Source: Aldehydirespirator sp965261105
GTDB taxonomy: Bacteria > Actinomycetota > Acidimicrobiia > Acidimicrobiales > Aldehydirespiratoraceae
DNA length: 64,000 nt
Assembly: GCA_965261105.1 (NCBI GenBank)
Contig: CBDHCM010000006.1
Span: 1,798,001 to 1,862,000, forward strand
Reading direction: 5' to 3'
The notes beneath the pieces were generated by a model that was given only the letters and a program-made list of their open reading frames with translations, had not been told where the DNA came from and searched no databases. Every line of letters starts with the position of its first letter. Position 1 is the stretch's first letter. This document shows, in pieces, positions 50,783 through 60,267 of this stretch. The translations under genes were made by a program, and so were the position numbers.

Positions 50783-51920
50783 TGGATGCTCCTCTCAGCG
50801 CCGCCAGCCCCGGCAGGTCGCCCTTCTCTATCAGTTCCAGCGACGCTCCCCCGCCGGTTGAGACATGGTCCATGTCGCGGTCCACGCCGAAGCGCCGGGC
50901 CGCGGCCGCGCTGTCGCCCCCGCCGACCACGGTGAAGGCCCGGGTCTCGGCCATGGCCGCGGCCACCGCGCCGGTGCCCCCGCCGAAGCGGGGATCCTCG
51001 AACACCCCCATCGGGCCGTTCCACAGCACCGTTCCCGCCTCGTAGACCACATCGCCGAAGGCGGCCGCGCTCCCGGGGCCGATGTCGACGCCCATCCAGC
51101 CGTCGGGGACGTTCGCTCCGATCTGGCGCACCTCCCCGCCCGCGCCGGGGTCGCCGGGCACACCGCCGGGACCGAGCGCGGTGAGGTCGTAGGGCAGATG
51201 GATCGGGGTTGCGCCGTCGAGCAGCTCGCGGCAGCGGTCCACCATCGAGTCCTCGCACAGCGAGGCGCCAACGCCATGCCCCCGGGCCGCCAGGAACGTG
51301 AAGCACATGGCCCCGCCGATCACCAGGGAGTCCACTGTCTCCAGCAGGGCGTCGATCACGCCGAGCTTGTCCGACACCTTGGCTCCGCCCAGCACGGCCA
51401 CGAACGGCCGCCGGGGCGATTCCCTCAGCCCGCCCAGCACCTCCACCTCGCGGGCCAGCAGCAGGCCCGCCGCAGACGGCAGCCGCTGGGGCGGGCCGAC
51501 AATCGAGGCGTGGGTTCGGTGCGACGCCCCGAAAGCGTCGTTCACGTAGGCCTGACGGCCCTCGATGAGGCGGTCGACGAAGGCCGGGTCGCCGGCGGTC
51601 TCGCCCGGCTCGAAACGCAGGTTCTCCAGCAGCTCCACCCCAGGCGCCAGTTCCGCCAGCCGGCGGCGCACCGGCTCGACCGAGTAGCGGGGATCGGGGC
51701 GGCCCCGGGGGCGTCCCAGGTGGGTGCAGGCCGTGACCGCGGCCCCCTGCTGCTGCAGCCAGCGCAGCGTGGGCAGCGCGGCCCGGATGCGCAGGTCGTC
51801 GGCAATCTCCGCGGCCGCGGCCCCGCCGCCGCCGGTGAGCGGCACGTTGAAGTCGACCCGCACCAGCACGGAGCGGCCCTCCAGCGGGCCCAGGTCCTCT
51901 AGGCGGGGAACGGGCTGCAC
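50772..51920 (-). CDS. pgk: Phosphoglycerate kinase
   Basis: 382 residues. Signature VLVRVDFNVPL at the start, CTHLGRPRG, the AVLGGAKVSDKLGVIDALL segment, LWNGPMGVFE and the closing GGGDSAAAARRFG with STGGGASLELIE. It transfers phosphate from 1,3-bisphosphoglycerate to ADP. It overlaps tpiA and follows gap by 22 bp, so the three are one operon. Confidence 0.96.
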   Translation of the reverse strand: MQPVPRLEDLGPLEGRSVLVRVDFNVPLTGGGGAAAAEIADDLRIRAALPTLRWLQQQGAAVTACTHLGRPRGRPDPRYSVEPVRRRLAELAPGVELLENLRFEPGETAGDPAFVDRLIEGRQAYVNDAFGASHRTHASIVGPPQRLPSAAGLLLAREVEVLGGLRESPRRPFVAVLGGAKVSDKLGVIDALLETVDSLVIGGAMCFTFLAARGHGVGASLCEDSMVDRCRELLDGATPIHLPYDLTALGPGGVPGDPGAGGEVRQIGANVPDGWMGVDIGPGSAAAFGDVVYEAGTVLWNGPMGVFEDPRFGGGTGAVAAAMAETRAFTVVGGGDSAAAARRFGVDRDMDHVSTGGGASLELIEKGDLPGLAALRGASNAG

Positions 51921-51942
51921 GGAGGACGGGTGCGGCCGGCTG

Positions 51943-52953
51943 TCAGCGGTTGGCGCCGCCGACGATGACGGCCATGTCCACCAGCCGGTTCGAGTAGCCC
52001 CACTCGTTGTCGTACCAGCCGTTGACCTTCACCAGATCCCCCATGGCCATGGTCAGCCCGGAGTCGAACACGCACGAGGCGGGCGAACCGACGATGTCAG
52101 CCGACACCAGCGGCGCCTCGCTGTAGTCGAGCACGCCGGCCAGGGGGCCGTCGGCCGCGGCCTTGGCGAAGGCCTCGTTCACCTCGCCGACCGTCGCGTC
52201 CACGGCCAGCTTGGCGGTGAAGTCGGTGATGGACCCGTCGGGGATGGGGACCCGCAGGGAGATCCCGTCGAGGCGGCCCTGCATGGCCTGGAGCACCAGT
52301 CCGGTGGCCCGGGCCGCCCCGGTGGAGGTGGGCACGATGTTGATGGCCGCTGCCCTGGCCCGCCGCAGGTCGGAGTGGGGGCCGTCCACCAGCGACTGGT
52401 CGCCGGTGTAGGCGTGCACGGTGGTCATCAGGCCCCGGTCCACGCCGAAGGCCTCGTCGAGGACCTTCACCATGGGCACGAAGCAGTTGGTGGTGCACGA
52501 GGCGTTCGACACCACCGTGTGGACGGCCGGGTCGAACTCGTCGTCGTTGACGCCGACCACGAACGTGGCGTCGGCCCCCGAGCACGGCGCAGAGACCAGC
52601 ACCCGGGGCGCGCCGCCGTCGAGGTGGCGGGCCGCGGCGTCGCGCCTGGTGAAGATGCCGGTCGACTCCACCACCACGTCCACTCCGAGGTCGCCCCACC
52701 GCAGGTCCTCGGGATTGCGCACCGACAGGACCTTGATGGCGTCATCGCCCACCCGCAGCACGTCGCCGTCGACGGACACGCCTGCTCCGAGGCGGCCGTG
52801 GACCGAGTCGCAGCTCAGCAGATGGGCCATGGTGTCGACCGACCCGAGGTCGTTGACGGCCACTACGTCGAGGCCCGCGCCCTGTACCTGGGCGGCCCGG
52901 TAGAAGTTCCGTCCGATGCGGCCGAAGCCATTGATTCCTACCCGAATGCTCAT
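51943..52953 (-). CDS. gap: Glyceraldehyde-3-phosphate dehydrogenase
   Basis: 336 residues from ATG 52953 (MSIRVGINGFGRIGRNF). The catalytic Cys is in SNASCTTNCFVP near residue 155, the His in a DQSLVDGPHSDLRRARA region, and NEWGYSNRLVDM near the end. Upstream in-frame codons exist but have no homology. A strong inverted repeat stands 80 bp before the start and may regulate the glycolytic operon. Confidence 0.97.
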   Translation of the reverse strand: MSIRVGINGFGRIGRNFYRAAQVQGAGLDVVAVNDLGSVDTMAHLLSCDSVHGRLGAGVSVDGDVLRVGDDAIKVLSVRNPEDLRWGDLGVDVVVESTGIFTRRDAAARHLDGGAPRVLVSAPCSGADATFVVGVNDDEFDPAVHTVVSNASCTTNCFVPMVKVLDEAFGVDRGLMTTVHAYTGDQSLVDGPHSDLRRARAAAINIVPTSTGAARATGLVLQAMQGRLDGISLRVPIPDGSITDFTAKLAVDATVGEVNEAFAKAAADGPLAGVLDYSEAPLVSADIVGSPASCVFDSGLTMAMGDLVKVNGWYDNEWGYSNRLVDMAVIVGGANR

Positions 52954-53033
52954 GGGGCAGAGGCTAGGCCGATGCGGCCGCCGACCGGGGGGATAGCAGG
53001 GGCCGCCCGACCCGCCGCCCGCACCGCCGGACG

Positions 53034-53080
53034 AAATCCCGGCAGTTGTGGGGAATAGTTCCCCCAAACCGCCGGGATTT
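53034..53080. promoter_or_regulatory. Long inverted repeat between rapZ and gap
   Basis: AAATCCCGGC (53034-53043) and GCCGGGATTT (53071-53080) pair perfectly, and inside them GTT/AAC and GGGGAA/TTCCCC pair again around a three-base loop with a small internal bulge. This could terminate rapZ transcription, or be an operator for a repressor of the gap operon. Confidence 0.65.
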
Positions 53081-53093
53081 GGCGGGGATGGCT

Positions 53094-53942
53094 CTATTTG
53101 TCGATGTCGCGGTGCGCTACCGCGGGCTCATGGCCCATGGCGGCCAGCACTCTGGCGAAGTGCTCGGTCACCGCCACCGAGCGATGCCGGCCGCCGGTGC
53201 AGCCGAAGGCCACCGTGAGGTACGACTTGCCCTCGGCCACGTACTGGGGCACGAGCAGCGCCAGCAGCGACTCCAGGCGGTCCAGGAACTCCGCGGTCAC
53301 CGGCTGGCCCATCACGAAATCGGCCACCGCGGCGTCGAGCCCGCTGAGGGGCCGCAGCTCATCCACCCAGTGGGGGTTGGGCAGGAACCGGCAGTCGATC
53401 ACCATGTCGACGTCGAGGGGGATGCCGTGGGTGTAGCCGAACGACGCCACCGTGACCCGCATGGTCCGGCCCTCGCCCGCGTCGAACAGTTCCGCCATGC
53501 GGTCGCGCAGTTGGTGGATGTTGAGCTCGGTGGTGTCGATGACCACGTCGGCGGTGGCCCGCACCGGCTCCAGCGCCGACCTCTCCGCTTCGATGGCATC
53601 GGCGAGGGCGGGCGCCTCCGAGAACGGGTGGCGCCGCCGGGTGGCCTCGTACCGGCGGACCAGCACGTCGGTGGCCGCGTCGAGGAACAGGATCCGCAGA
53701 CCCGGTATCTGAGCCCTCAGGTCGTCGATCATGCCCACGATCTCGTCGTCGTACCGACCGGTGCCCACCACCAGCGCCAGGCGGTCGATGCCGGTGCCGG
53801 GCGGCCCGGCCAACTCGGCCACCTTCGGGATCAGCGACGGCGGCAGGTTGTCCATCACGAACCAGCCGAGGTCCTCGAGGTTGTTGGCGGCGTGGCTGCG
53901 GCCCGCTCCCGACATCCCCGCAATGACGATGAAGGCACTCAC
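53094..53942 (-). CDS. rapZ: RapZ/YvcJ family nucleotide-binding protein
   Basis: 282 residues. The P-loop reads GMSGAGRSHAANN, with Arg for the usual Lys as in actinobacterial RapZ; DNLPPSLIPK, DAATDVLVRRYEATRRRHP and the C-terminal GCTGGRHRSVAV are family hallmarks. In E. coli RapZ controls GlmZ sRNA and glucosamine-6-phosphate synthesis; the actinobacterial role is less clear. The usual neighbours yvcK and whiA are not between rapZ and gap here. Confidence 0.93.
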   Translation of the reverse strand: MSAFIVIAGMSGAGRSHAANNLEDLGWFVMDNLPPSLIPKVAELAGPPGTGIDRLALVVGTGRYDDEIVGMIDDLRAQIPGLRILFLDAATDVLVRRYEATRRRHPFSEAPALADAIEAERSALEPVRATADVVIDTTELNIHQLRDRMAELFDAGEGRTMRVTVASFGYTHGIPLDVDMVIDCRFLPNPHWVDELRPLSGLDAAVADFVMGQPVTAEFLDRLESLLALLVPQYVAEGKSYLTVAFGCTGGRHRSVAVTEHFARVLAAMGHEPAVAHRDIDK

Positions 53943-53975
53943 TCGGCGACCATGGTAGTTGCAGGCCCCCGGCGC

Positions 53976-54140
53976 CTAGATGATGGCGGTCTCCACGAAG
54001 GGCTCACCGCGGGATCGACATCGGGTGGGCAGCCGGCCATGTAGGCGGCGCCGTCGCTGCGCACATGCACTTCCGTCGGGTCGATGGTCAGCGGCAGGAC
54101 CTGCCCGAGCGGCCCGGTCCGGCGCCGGCCGCGGCCAGGC
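53976..54140 (-). pseudogene. C-terminal fragment of an FAD-dependent oxidoreductase
   Basis: After the hydantoinase stop, one frame reads QVLPLTIDPTEVHVRSDGAA, YMAGCPPDVDP, and in a shifted frame FVETAII then TAG 53978-53976. This recalls the C-terminal barrel of DAO-family oxidases (FOXRED1-like). Too short and shifted to be functional; assignment is tentative. Confidence 0.3.
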
Positions 54141-57100
54141 TCAAGACACGTAGCCCTGGGCGATGTCGTTGGCGACCGCGGCCGGGTCGCGCTCGCCCGG
54201 GTCGCCGAAGCCGCCGCCGCCGGGGAGCTCGAGAATGAGCCGCCGCCCGGCCGGGACCGTCTGCTTGCCCTTGGCCGCGAAGGGGGTCCCGTCGTCGAGC
54301 CGCACCCGGCCCCGGGCGCCGTCGCGGCCGCCGGCGCGGCCCCGGGCCGGGTTGTCCACCCGGTCGAACATGGCCGAGAACTCGAACAGGTAGCCCTCGG
54401 CGGGAGCGATCTCGATGACCTGTCCCAGCCCGCCCCGGAACCGGCCCGCTCCCGCGCTGTTGTCGCGGATCTCCTTGCGCCACACCACTATCGGCCCAAC
54501 CTGCTCGGTCGCCTCGACGCTCATCGTCCTGACGCCTGACGGGAACGCGGTGGCGGTCAGCCCGTCGCGGCCGGGCCGGGCGCCGCTGCCGCCGCTGTTG
54601 AACATCAGCATCTCCACCGGGGGCCGGGGGTCGGTGGCGTCGGCGCTGCGGGCGCCGGCCTGGAAGTTCCACAGCGCACCCGAACCCTCAGCCGGGATCA
54701 CATCGGGCAGAGCCTCAGAGATGGCGCCCATGCACAGGTCGGTTACGAAATGGCCGATCACGTGACGCACCGCGACCGGGTCGGGCTCCACCGCGTTGAG
54801 GATGGTGCCCGCCGGGGAGCTGACGGTGAACGGCTCCAGCGATGCGAAGTTGTTGGGCAGCTCCGGAGCCAGCGCCACCAGCATCCCGTAAGTGAAGTAC
54901 GCCTGCGCGTAGGTGATCGGGACGTTGATGCCGAAGGGGCTGACCGGCGATGTTCCCGTGAAGTCGGCGTGCATGCCGGTGTCGGTGACGGTAACTGCGG
55001 CCGACAGGGTCACCGGGTCGCCGTAGCCGTCCACCCGCATGGTGTTGCGGTAGACCCCGTTGGGCAACCGGCCCAGCGCGTCCAGCGTGGCTCGGCGAGT
55101 GCGGCCGAACACGAAGCCGGCCAGCTCGTCGAGGTCGGGCAGCCCGAACTCGCCCAGCATGTCCAGCAGTCGCCGCCGGCCGGTCTCGTTGGAGGCGGCC
55201 AGGCCGTGAATGTCGCCGATCACCTGGTCCGGCTCTCGCACGTTGCAGCGCACGATCTCGATCAGGTCGCGGTTGAGCCGGCCCCGGTCGGCCCACTTCA
55301 TGATGGGGATGCGGATGCCCTCCTCGTACAGCTCGCGGGCGTCGGGTCCGAAGCCCCGCCCGCCGATGTCGACGACATGCGCGGTCGAGGCGAAGAATCC
55401 GATCAGGTTCTTTGAGTCCCTTGAGTCGTCCCCGGCGAACACGGGCGTGGCCACCGTGATGTCGTGCAGGTGGCCGGTGCCCTTCCACGGGTCGTTGGTG
55501 AGGTACACGTCGCCGGGGCGGATGCTCGCGGTCCCGATGTCGTTGATGAAATGGCCGAGGGCCGCGGCCATCGTGTTGACATGGCCGGGCGTGCCCGTCA
55601 CGGCCTGGGCGAGCATGCGTCCGGCGCGGTCGAAGACTCCCGCGGAGAGGTCGCCGGCCTCCCGCACCGAAGTCGAGAAGGCGGTCCGCACCAGAGTCAG
55701 GGCCTGTTCCTCCACGACCGAGATGAGACGGTTCCACATGATCTGCAGCGGGACCTCGCGGTCTGTCACCCTGCCTCTGGCGTTCCGCCGTGCGGCCCGA
55801 GACGCCGGCCCGGCTGCGTCGAATGATCGATCGGCCCTCGCGATCTTGAGGGTCAGGTCACCCTGCACCACGGCTTCGCGGCCCGACGAGACCACGGTGG
55901 TGGTCTGGTCCTCGACGATCAGCGCCGGTCCGGCCACGGTGTCGCCCGCGGCGAGGGCGTCCCGCCGGAAGACTGCGGTCGTCGCCTCGGCGCCCGCGGT
56001 CGAGTCGTGCACCAGCCGGGTGGTGGTCACAGCCAGAGGCTCGCCCGCTGTGACTGGCTCCAATGCCTGCGGCGCGTCCCGCACCGACGACGCCGTCACC
56101 GACCAGTTCACCGCCTCGATGGTGAGCCCGTCGATGGCCCGGCCGAAGAAGGCCTCGTAGCCCTTCGCGAAGGCGTTGACCAGTTCCTGCGCAGCGATCT
56201 CGTCGAAGTCGCCGGGGGGCAGCGCCACCGGGATCTCCCAGCCCTGGCCCCGGTACCGCATCAAGACCTCGCGCTCGACCGCCACCGCATTGGCGGTGCC
56301 CATCCGGACGAACGCCTCCGCCTCGGACGCCAGTTCATCGAGAACGGCTCTGGCGCCGTCGGTGTCGAAGTCATCCGAGGTGGCGTAGAAGCTCCGGGTG
56401 GCCTCATAGGAGAATGGCGCGAGCAGGAAGCCGATGGCTGAGCCGACCCCCGCGCCGACCGGCACCAGCACCTCGTCTATGCCGAGCTTGTCGATCAGCC
56501 GGCAGGCGTGCAGCGGGGCCGCACCCCCGAAGGCGACCATGGAAAAGCCGGCCAGGTCCTTGCCGCTCTCCACTGCGTGGGTCCGGGCCGCGTTGGCCAT
56601 GTTCTCGTCGACCACCTCGGCCACCCCGACCGCGGCCGCGTCGGCATCGAGCCCGAGCGGCGCGCCCACGGCGGCTTCGAGGGCGTCGACGGCCCGGGCG
56701 GGCGACAGCGAGATGTCGGCTGCTCCGAAGGTGTCGGGATGCAGCCGGCCAAGGTGGACGTTGGCGTCGGTGACGGTGGCGGCCGCGCCCCCCAGGCCGT
56801 ACGAGGCCGGGCCCGGGTCGGCGCCCGCGCTGTGCGGCCCCACCCGGATCCGGCCCAGGGCGTCGACGGTGGCGACGGAGCCGCCGCCCGCGCCGATCTC
56901 GATCATCTCGATGGTCGGAACCGAGATGGGCATCCCGCTGCCCCTCTTGAACCGGGCGCTGCGGGCGGTCTCGAAGGTCTTGGCCGTGCGGGGCGAGAAG
57001 TCCTCGATCAGGGCGATCTTGGCGGTGGTGCCGCCCATGTCGTAGGAGAGAATCCGATCGCGGCGATGGGTTCGGGCCAGGTGGGCGGCGAAGATCGCGC

Positions 57101-57911
57101 CCCCCGCCGGGCCCGACTCGACAAGCCTGACCGGGAACGAGGCCGCCGCCGTGCCGCTCATCAGGCCGCCACCGGAGTGGATCATCAGAAGGGGGCAGGT
57201 TGCGCCCAGCCGGCGCAACTCCGACTCCAGCCTCCGCAGGTAAGTCGCGATGAGGGGCTGGACATAGGCGTTGGCGCACACCGTGTTGAACCGCTCGAAC
57301 TCGCGCATCTGGGGCGAGACCTCGCAGCTCAGCGAGACCGCTGTGGACGGGGACGCCTCCAGGAGCAACTCGCGGAAGCGGCGCTCGTGGTCGCCGTTGC
57401 GGTAGCTGTGCATGAACCCGACCGCCACCGAGGCGTACCCGCCGTCCATCAGCCGGGCAACGACCTCGCGGGCGGCCTGCTCGTCGAAGGGCAGCAGCAC
57501 CTCGCCGCGGGGTCCGATCCGCTCGGGCACCACGAAGCGGTCCTTGCGCTCGATCAGGGGAGCCGGCAGCACAATGTCGAGGTCGTACTGCTCGAATCGG
57601 CTCTCGGTACGGGTCTCGATCACGTCTCGGAATCCGGCGGTGGTCACCAGCGCGGTGGGCGCGCCCCGGCGCTCGATCAGCGCGTTGGTGGCCAGCGTGG
57701 TGCCGTGAATGATCTGGCCGATCTCGTCGAGCCCTACGCCGTCGGCCGCAGCCAGGGTTGAGACGCCGACGAGAATCCCCTCCTCTGGCCGTTCGTGGGT
57801 GGTGAGGACCTTGATCGAGGCGAACGTGGCGTCGGCCCGCTCGAGGGCGACATCAGTGAACGTGCCCCCAACGTCGACTCCGATCCGGGGCGCGGCCGCG
57901 GCCGGTTCCAC
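54141..57911 (-). CDS. Fused 5-oxoprolinase / N-methylhydantoinase (HyuA-HyuB)
   Basis: 1256 residues from GTG 57911. The HyuA half opens with RIGVDVGGTFTDVALERADA (acetate-kinase-like ATP site) and has GTTLATNALIERRG, SGGGLMSGTAAA and YDMGGTTAKIALIE. After a linker near residue 700 the HyuB half begins with LQIMWNRLISVVEEQALTLV and contains GDVYLTNDPWKGTGHLHD and VLMFNSGGSGARPGRDGL-like segments. One-chain fusion is the eukaryote-like oxoprolinase arrangement; many bacteria keep two genes. It opens ATP-dependent ring cleavage of oxoproline or hydantoins. It interrupts the conserved uvrC-rapZ order. Confidence 0.9.
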   Translation of the reverse strand: MEPAAAAPRIGVDVGGTFTDVALERADATFASIKVLTTHERPEEGILVGVSTLAAADGVGLDEIGQIIHGTTLATNALIERRGAPTALVTTAGFRDVIETRTESRFEQYDLDIVLPAPLIERKDRFVVPERIGPRGEVLLPFDEQAAREVVARLMDGGYASVAVGFMHSYRNGDHERRFRELLLEASPSTAVSLSCEVSPQMREFERFNTVCANAYVQPLIATYLRRLESELRRLGATCPLLMIHSGGGLMSGTAAASFPVRLVESGPAGGAIFAAHLARTHRRDRILSYDMGGTTAKIALIEDFSPRTAKTFETARSARFKRGSGMPISVPTIEMIEIGAGGGSVATVDALGRIRVGPHSAGADPGPASYGLGGAAATVTDANVHLGRLHPDTFGAADISLSPARAVDALEAAVGAPLGLDADAAAVGVAEVVDENMANAARTHAVESGKDLAGFSMVAFGGAAPLHACRLIDKLGIDEVLVPVGAGVGSAIGFLLAPFSYEATRSFYATSDDFDTDGARAVLDELASEAEAFVRMGTANAVAVEREVLMRYRGQGWEIPVALPPGDFDEIAAQELVNAFAKGYEAFFGRAIDGLTIEAVNWSVTASSVRDAPQALEPVTAGEPLAVTTTRLVHDSTAGAEATTAVFRRDALAAGDTVAGPALIVEDQTTTVVSSGREAVVQGDLTLKIARADRSFDAAGPASRAARRNARGRVTDREVPLQIMWNRLISVVEEQALTLVRTAFSTSVREAGDLSAGVFDRAGRMLAQAVTGTPGHVNTMAAALGHFINDIGTASIRPGDVYLTNDPWKGTGHLHDITVATPVFAGDDSRDSKNLIGFFASTAHVVDIGGRGFGPDARELYEEGIRIPIMKWADRGRLNRDLIEIVRCNVREPDQVIGDIHGLAASNETGRRRLLDMLGEFGLPDLDELAGFVFGRTRRATLDALGRLPNGVYRNTMRVDGYGDPVTLSAAVTVTDTGMHADFTGTSPVSPFGINVPITYAQAYFTYGMLVALAPELPNNFASLEPFTVSSPAGTILNAVEPDPVAVRHVIGHFVTDLCMGAISEALPDVIPAEGSGALWNFQAGARSADATDPRPPVEMLMFNSGGSGARPGRDGLTATAFPSGVRTMSVEATEQVGPIVVWRKEIRDNSAGAGRFRGGLGQVIEIAPAEGYLFEFSAMFDRVDNPARGRAGGRDGARGRVRLDDGTPFAAKGKQTVPAGRRLILELPGGGGFGDPGERDPAAVANDIAQGYVS

Positions 57912-57914
57912 CGC

Positions 57915-58010
57915 TTAGAGCTCCTCGACGAAGCGCTCAGCTATGGCCCGGCCGATGCCGCGCCCGGCCCCGGTCACGAGCACGACCTTGCCCTTCAAGG
58001 AGCCGTGCAC
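57915..58010 (-). pseudogene. N-terminal fragment of an SDR
   Basis: GTG 58010 opens VHGSLKGKVVLVTGAGRGIG, RAIAERFVEEL and TAA, 31 residues. It has the complete SDR cofactor motif TGAGRGIG and then ends; the rest of the gene is gone. The hydantoinase GTG starts three bases after, so a deletion has fused the SDR's promoter region to the hydantoinase gene. Confidence 0.65.
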
Positions 58011-58026
58011 CTGCGAACCTCCCTCA

Positions 58027-58039
58027 CCCCAATTTGGGG
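58027..58039. promoter_or_regulatory. Palindrome upstream of the SDR fragment/hydantoinase gene
   Basis: CCCCAATTTGGGG is a 13-bp palindrome, 17 bp before GTG 58010. It is a plausible operator or small hairpin in the promoter region. Confidence 0.4.
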
Positions 58040-58144
58040 CAGTCTACGCTCGGCCCGCCAGGGCCTGAGCGGCCCCGCGCCGCGCCACAGCGGTCACCTG
58101 AGCATCCCCCCTGATCGTGGAGACATCGTCTATGAGGAGACGCT

Positions 58145-58320
58145 GTGTCACAACCACGACGCTAGTACGCCCCGGAGTTCAGAGCCGGTGCTGTGCGGAT
58201 TGTCCGGGAGACGCGGAGGCCGATCGCTGAGATCGCCCGCGAGCTCGGGATCGGTGCGGGGGTTCTGGGGAACTGGGTCCGCAGGGACCGTATCGAGCGG
58301 GGCGCAACGTGCGGGCGATC
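58145..58320 (+). pseudogene. Transposase OrfA (IS3-like) N-terminal remnant
   Basis: GTG 58145 (GGAG before it) reads MSQPRR, then TAG, then YAPEFRAGAVRIVRETRRPI, AEIARELGIGAGVLGNWVRR and DRIERGA. This is the helix-turn-helix start of an IS3-type OrfA with an early amber codon; the rest of OrfA and OrfB are missing. It marks past IS activity between uvrC and the hydantoinase gene. Confidence 0.7.
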
Positions 58321-58375
58321 CGGGATGCTCAGGGCCGGTTGGCAACACGGACGGGCAGGCGTCTGCGGCCGATGT

Positions 58376-60253
58376 TCAGCCGCCGGGGTGCAAGGAGGCG
58401 TGGATGTTCTCGGCCACCTTGTCGGGCAGCCAGCCCAGGGCCTTCAGCTCGGGCAGCCCGGCCCGCTGAACCGCTCTGACGCCGCCGAGCTCCTTGGTGA
58501 GGCGGACCTTGCGAACCGGGCCGAGGCCGGCGATGCCGTCGAGGGCGGAGCCGGTCATGCGCCTGCCCCGCAGTGTGCGGTGATATGCGATCGCGAAGCG
58601 GTGGCTCTCGTCACGGATGCGCTGCAGCATGTACAGGGCTTCGGACTGGCGCGGGATCCGAACCGGATCGGCCCGATCGGGCACGAACACCTCTTCGAAC
58701 TGCTTGGCCAGCGCCGCGGCCGGGATCTCTTCGGCAAGGCCCAGTTCCTCGAGCACCCGCACGGCCACGCCCAGCTGGCCCTTTCCGCCGTCCACCAGCA
58801 GCAGCTGCGGCGGGTATGAGAAGCGGCCGTCGCGCTCCGACACGGGGCGGGCCCGCTGCTCCAGGTAGCCGCTGAGGCGCCGGGTCAGCACCTCGTGCAT
58901 GGCCGCGAAGTCGTCGTTGCCGGGCACCGAGCGCAGCCGGAAGCGCCGGTAGTCGGCCTTCTTGGGCAGGCCGTCCTCCAGCACCACCATCGACCCCACG
59001 TAGTCCTGCCCCGACAGGTGGCTCATGTCGTAGCACTCGATGCGCAGCGGGGCCTCGGCCAGCTGTAGATGCTGCTGGAGCTCGTTGAGGGCCCTGGCCC
59101 GGCTGTTGTGGTCGGTGCTGCGCTTGAGCCGGTGGCGGGTGAACGACTCTTCGGCGTTGCGGGTGACGGTGGCTTGCAGGGCCCGCTTGGGGCCGCGCTG
59201 GGGCACTCTGAGGCCCACCCGGGAGCCGCGCATCTCGGTCAGCCACTCGGTATAGAGGCCGGCCTCGGCGGGCATGTCCGGCACCAGCACCAGCTTGGGC
59301 CACCCCAGCGGGTTGTCGTCGAAGTAGAGCCGCTCGAGGGTCCGGCTCACCAGCTCGGCCCGATCGAGCTCCTCGGCCTTGTCGATCATGAAGCCCCGCC
59401 GACCCATCACCCGGCCCCGGCGCACGAAGAACACCTGAACGGCCGCCTCCAGCGCGTCCTCCACCAGCCCGATCACGTCGAAGTCCTCGTTGCGGGAGCC
59501 GACCATCTGCTGGGTCTCCACCGCCTTGCGCACCGAGTCGAGCCGGTCCCGCAGCCGGGCCGCCCGCTCGTACTGCAGCTCGCCGGCCGCGTCGGCCATC
59601 TCGGCGCTCAGCCGGTCGATCACCGGGTCGGTGTCTCCCTCCAGGAACTCCAGCAGCTCGGTCACCATCGCGGCGTAGTCGGCGGCGGACACGTCGCCCA
59701 CGCACGGCCCCGAGCACTTCTCGATGTGGTACAGCAGGCAGGGCTTGCCCAGCTGTGCATAGCGGCGGAACTTGCCGTCGGTGCAGGTGCGGATCGGGAA
59801 CGTGCGCAGCAGCAGGTCGAGGGTCTCTCGGATGGCGTAGGCGTGGCCGTAGGGGCCGAAATAGCGGTTGCCCTTGCGGCGCCGGCCCCGCATGACCATG
59901 GCCCGGGGCCACTCGTCGAGCATGGTCACGCACAGGAACGGGTAGGACTTGTCGTCGGTGTAGCGCACGTTGAACCGGGGCCGGTGGCGCTGGATCAGCG
60001 AGAACTCGAGCATCAGGGCCTCGACCTCGTTGGCCACCTGGATCCACTCCACCGATGCCGCCGCGTCCACCATCTGGCGGGTGCGTAGCGGCAGGTGCGA
60101 GCCGAAGTAGTTGTTGAGGCGCGACCGCAGGCTCTTGGCCTTGCCGACGTAGATGACCCTGCCGTCGGCGTCGAGGAACTGGTACGACCCGGGCGCGTCG
60201 GGGATCGACCCCGCCGCCGGCCGGGTCAGCACGGCGCCAGCCTCGCCCACCAT
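58376..60253 (-). CDS. uvrC: Excinuclease ABC subunit C
   Basis: 625 residues. The GIY-YIG nuclease is at the N-terminus (GSYQFL, VIYVGKAKSLRSRLNNYF), the CSGPCVG segment near 160, the UVR motif ELQYERAARLRDRLDSVRK near 208, the RNase H-like second nuclease with ECYDMSHLSGQDYVGSMVV and DGGKGQLG, and a C-terminal helix-hairpin-helix (IAGLGPVRKVRL). It makes both cuts in nucleotide excision repair. It follows uvrA on the same strand. Confidence 0.97.
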   Translation of the reverse strand: MVGEAGAVLTRPAAGSIPDAPGSYQFLDADGRVIYVGKAKSLRSRLNNYFGSHLPLRTRQMVDAAASVEWIQVANEVEALMLEFSLIQRHRPRFNVRYTDDKSYPFLCVTMLDEWPRAMVMRGRRRKGNRYFGPYGHAYAIRETLDLLLRTFPIRTCTDGKFRRYAQLGKPCLLYHIEKCSGPCVGDVSAADYAAMVTELLEFLEGDTDPVIDRLSAEMADAAGELQYERAARLRDRLDSVRKAVETQQMVGSRNEDFDVIGLVEDALEAAVQVFFVRRGRVMGRRGFMIDKAEELDRAELVSRTLERLYFDDNPLGWPKLVLVPDMPAEAGLYTEWLTEMRGSRVGLRVPQRGPKRALQATVTRNAEESFTRHRLKRSTDHNSRARALNELQQHLQLAEAPLRIECYDMSHLSGQDYVGSMVVLEDGLPKKADYRRFRLRSVPGNDDFAAMHEVLTRRLSGYLEQRARPVSERDGRFSYPPQLLLVDGGKGQLGVAVRVLEELGLAEEIPAAALAKQFEEVFVPDRADPVRIPRQSEALYMLQRIRDESHRFAIAYHRTLRGRRMTGSALDGIAGLGPVRKVRLTKELGGVRAVQRAGLPELKALGWLPDKVAENIHASLHPGG

Positions 60254-60267
60254 GACTTCGGCAGCCG

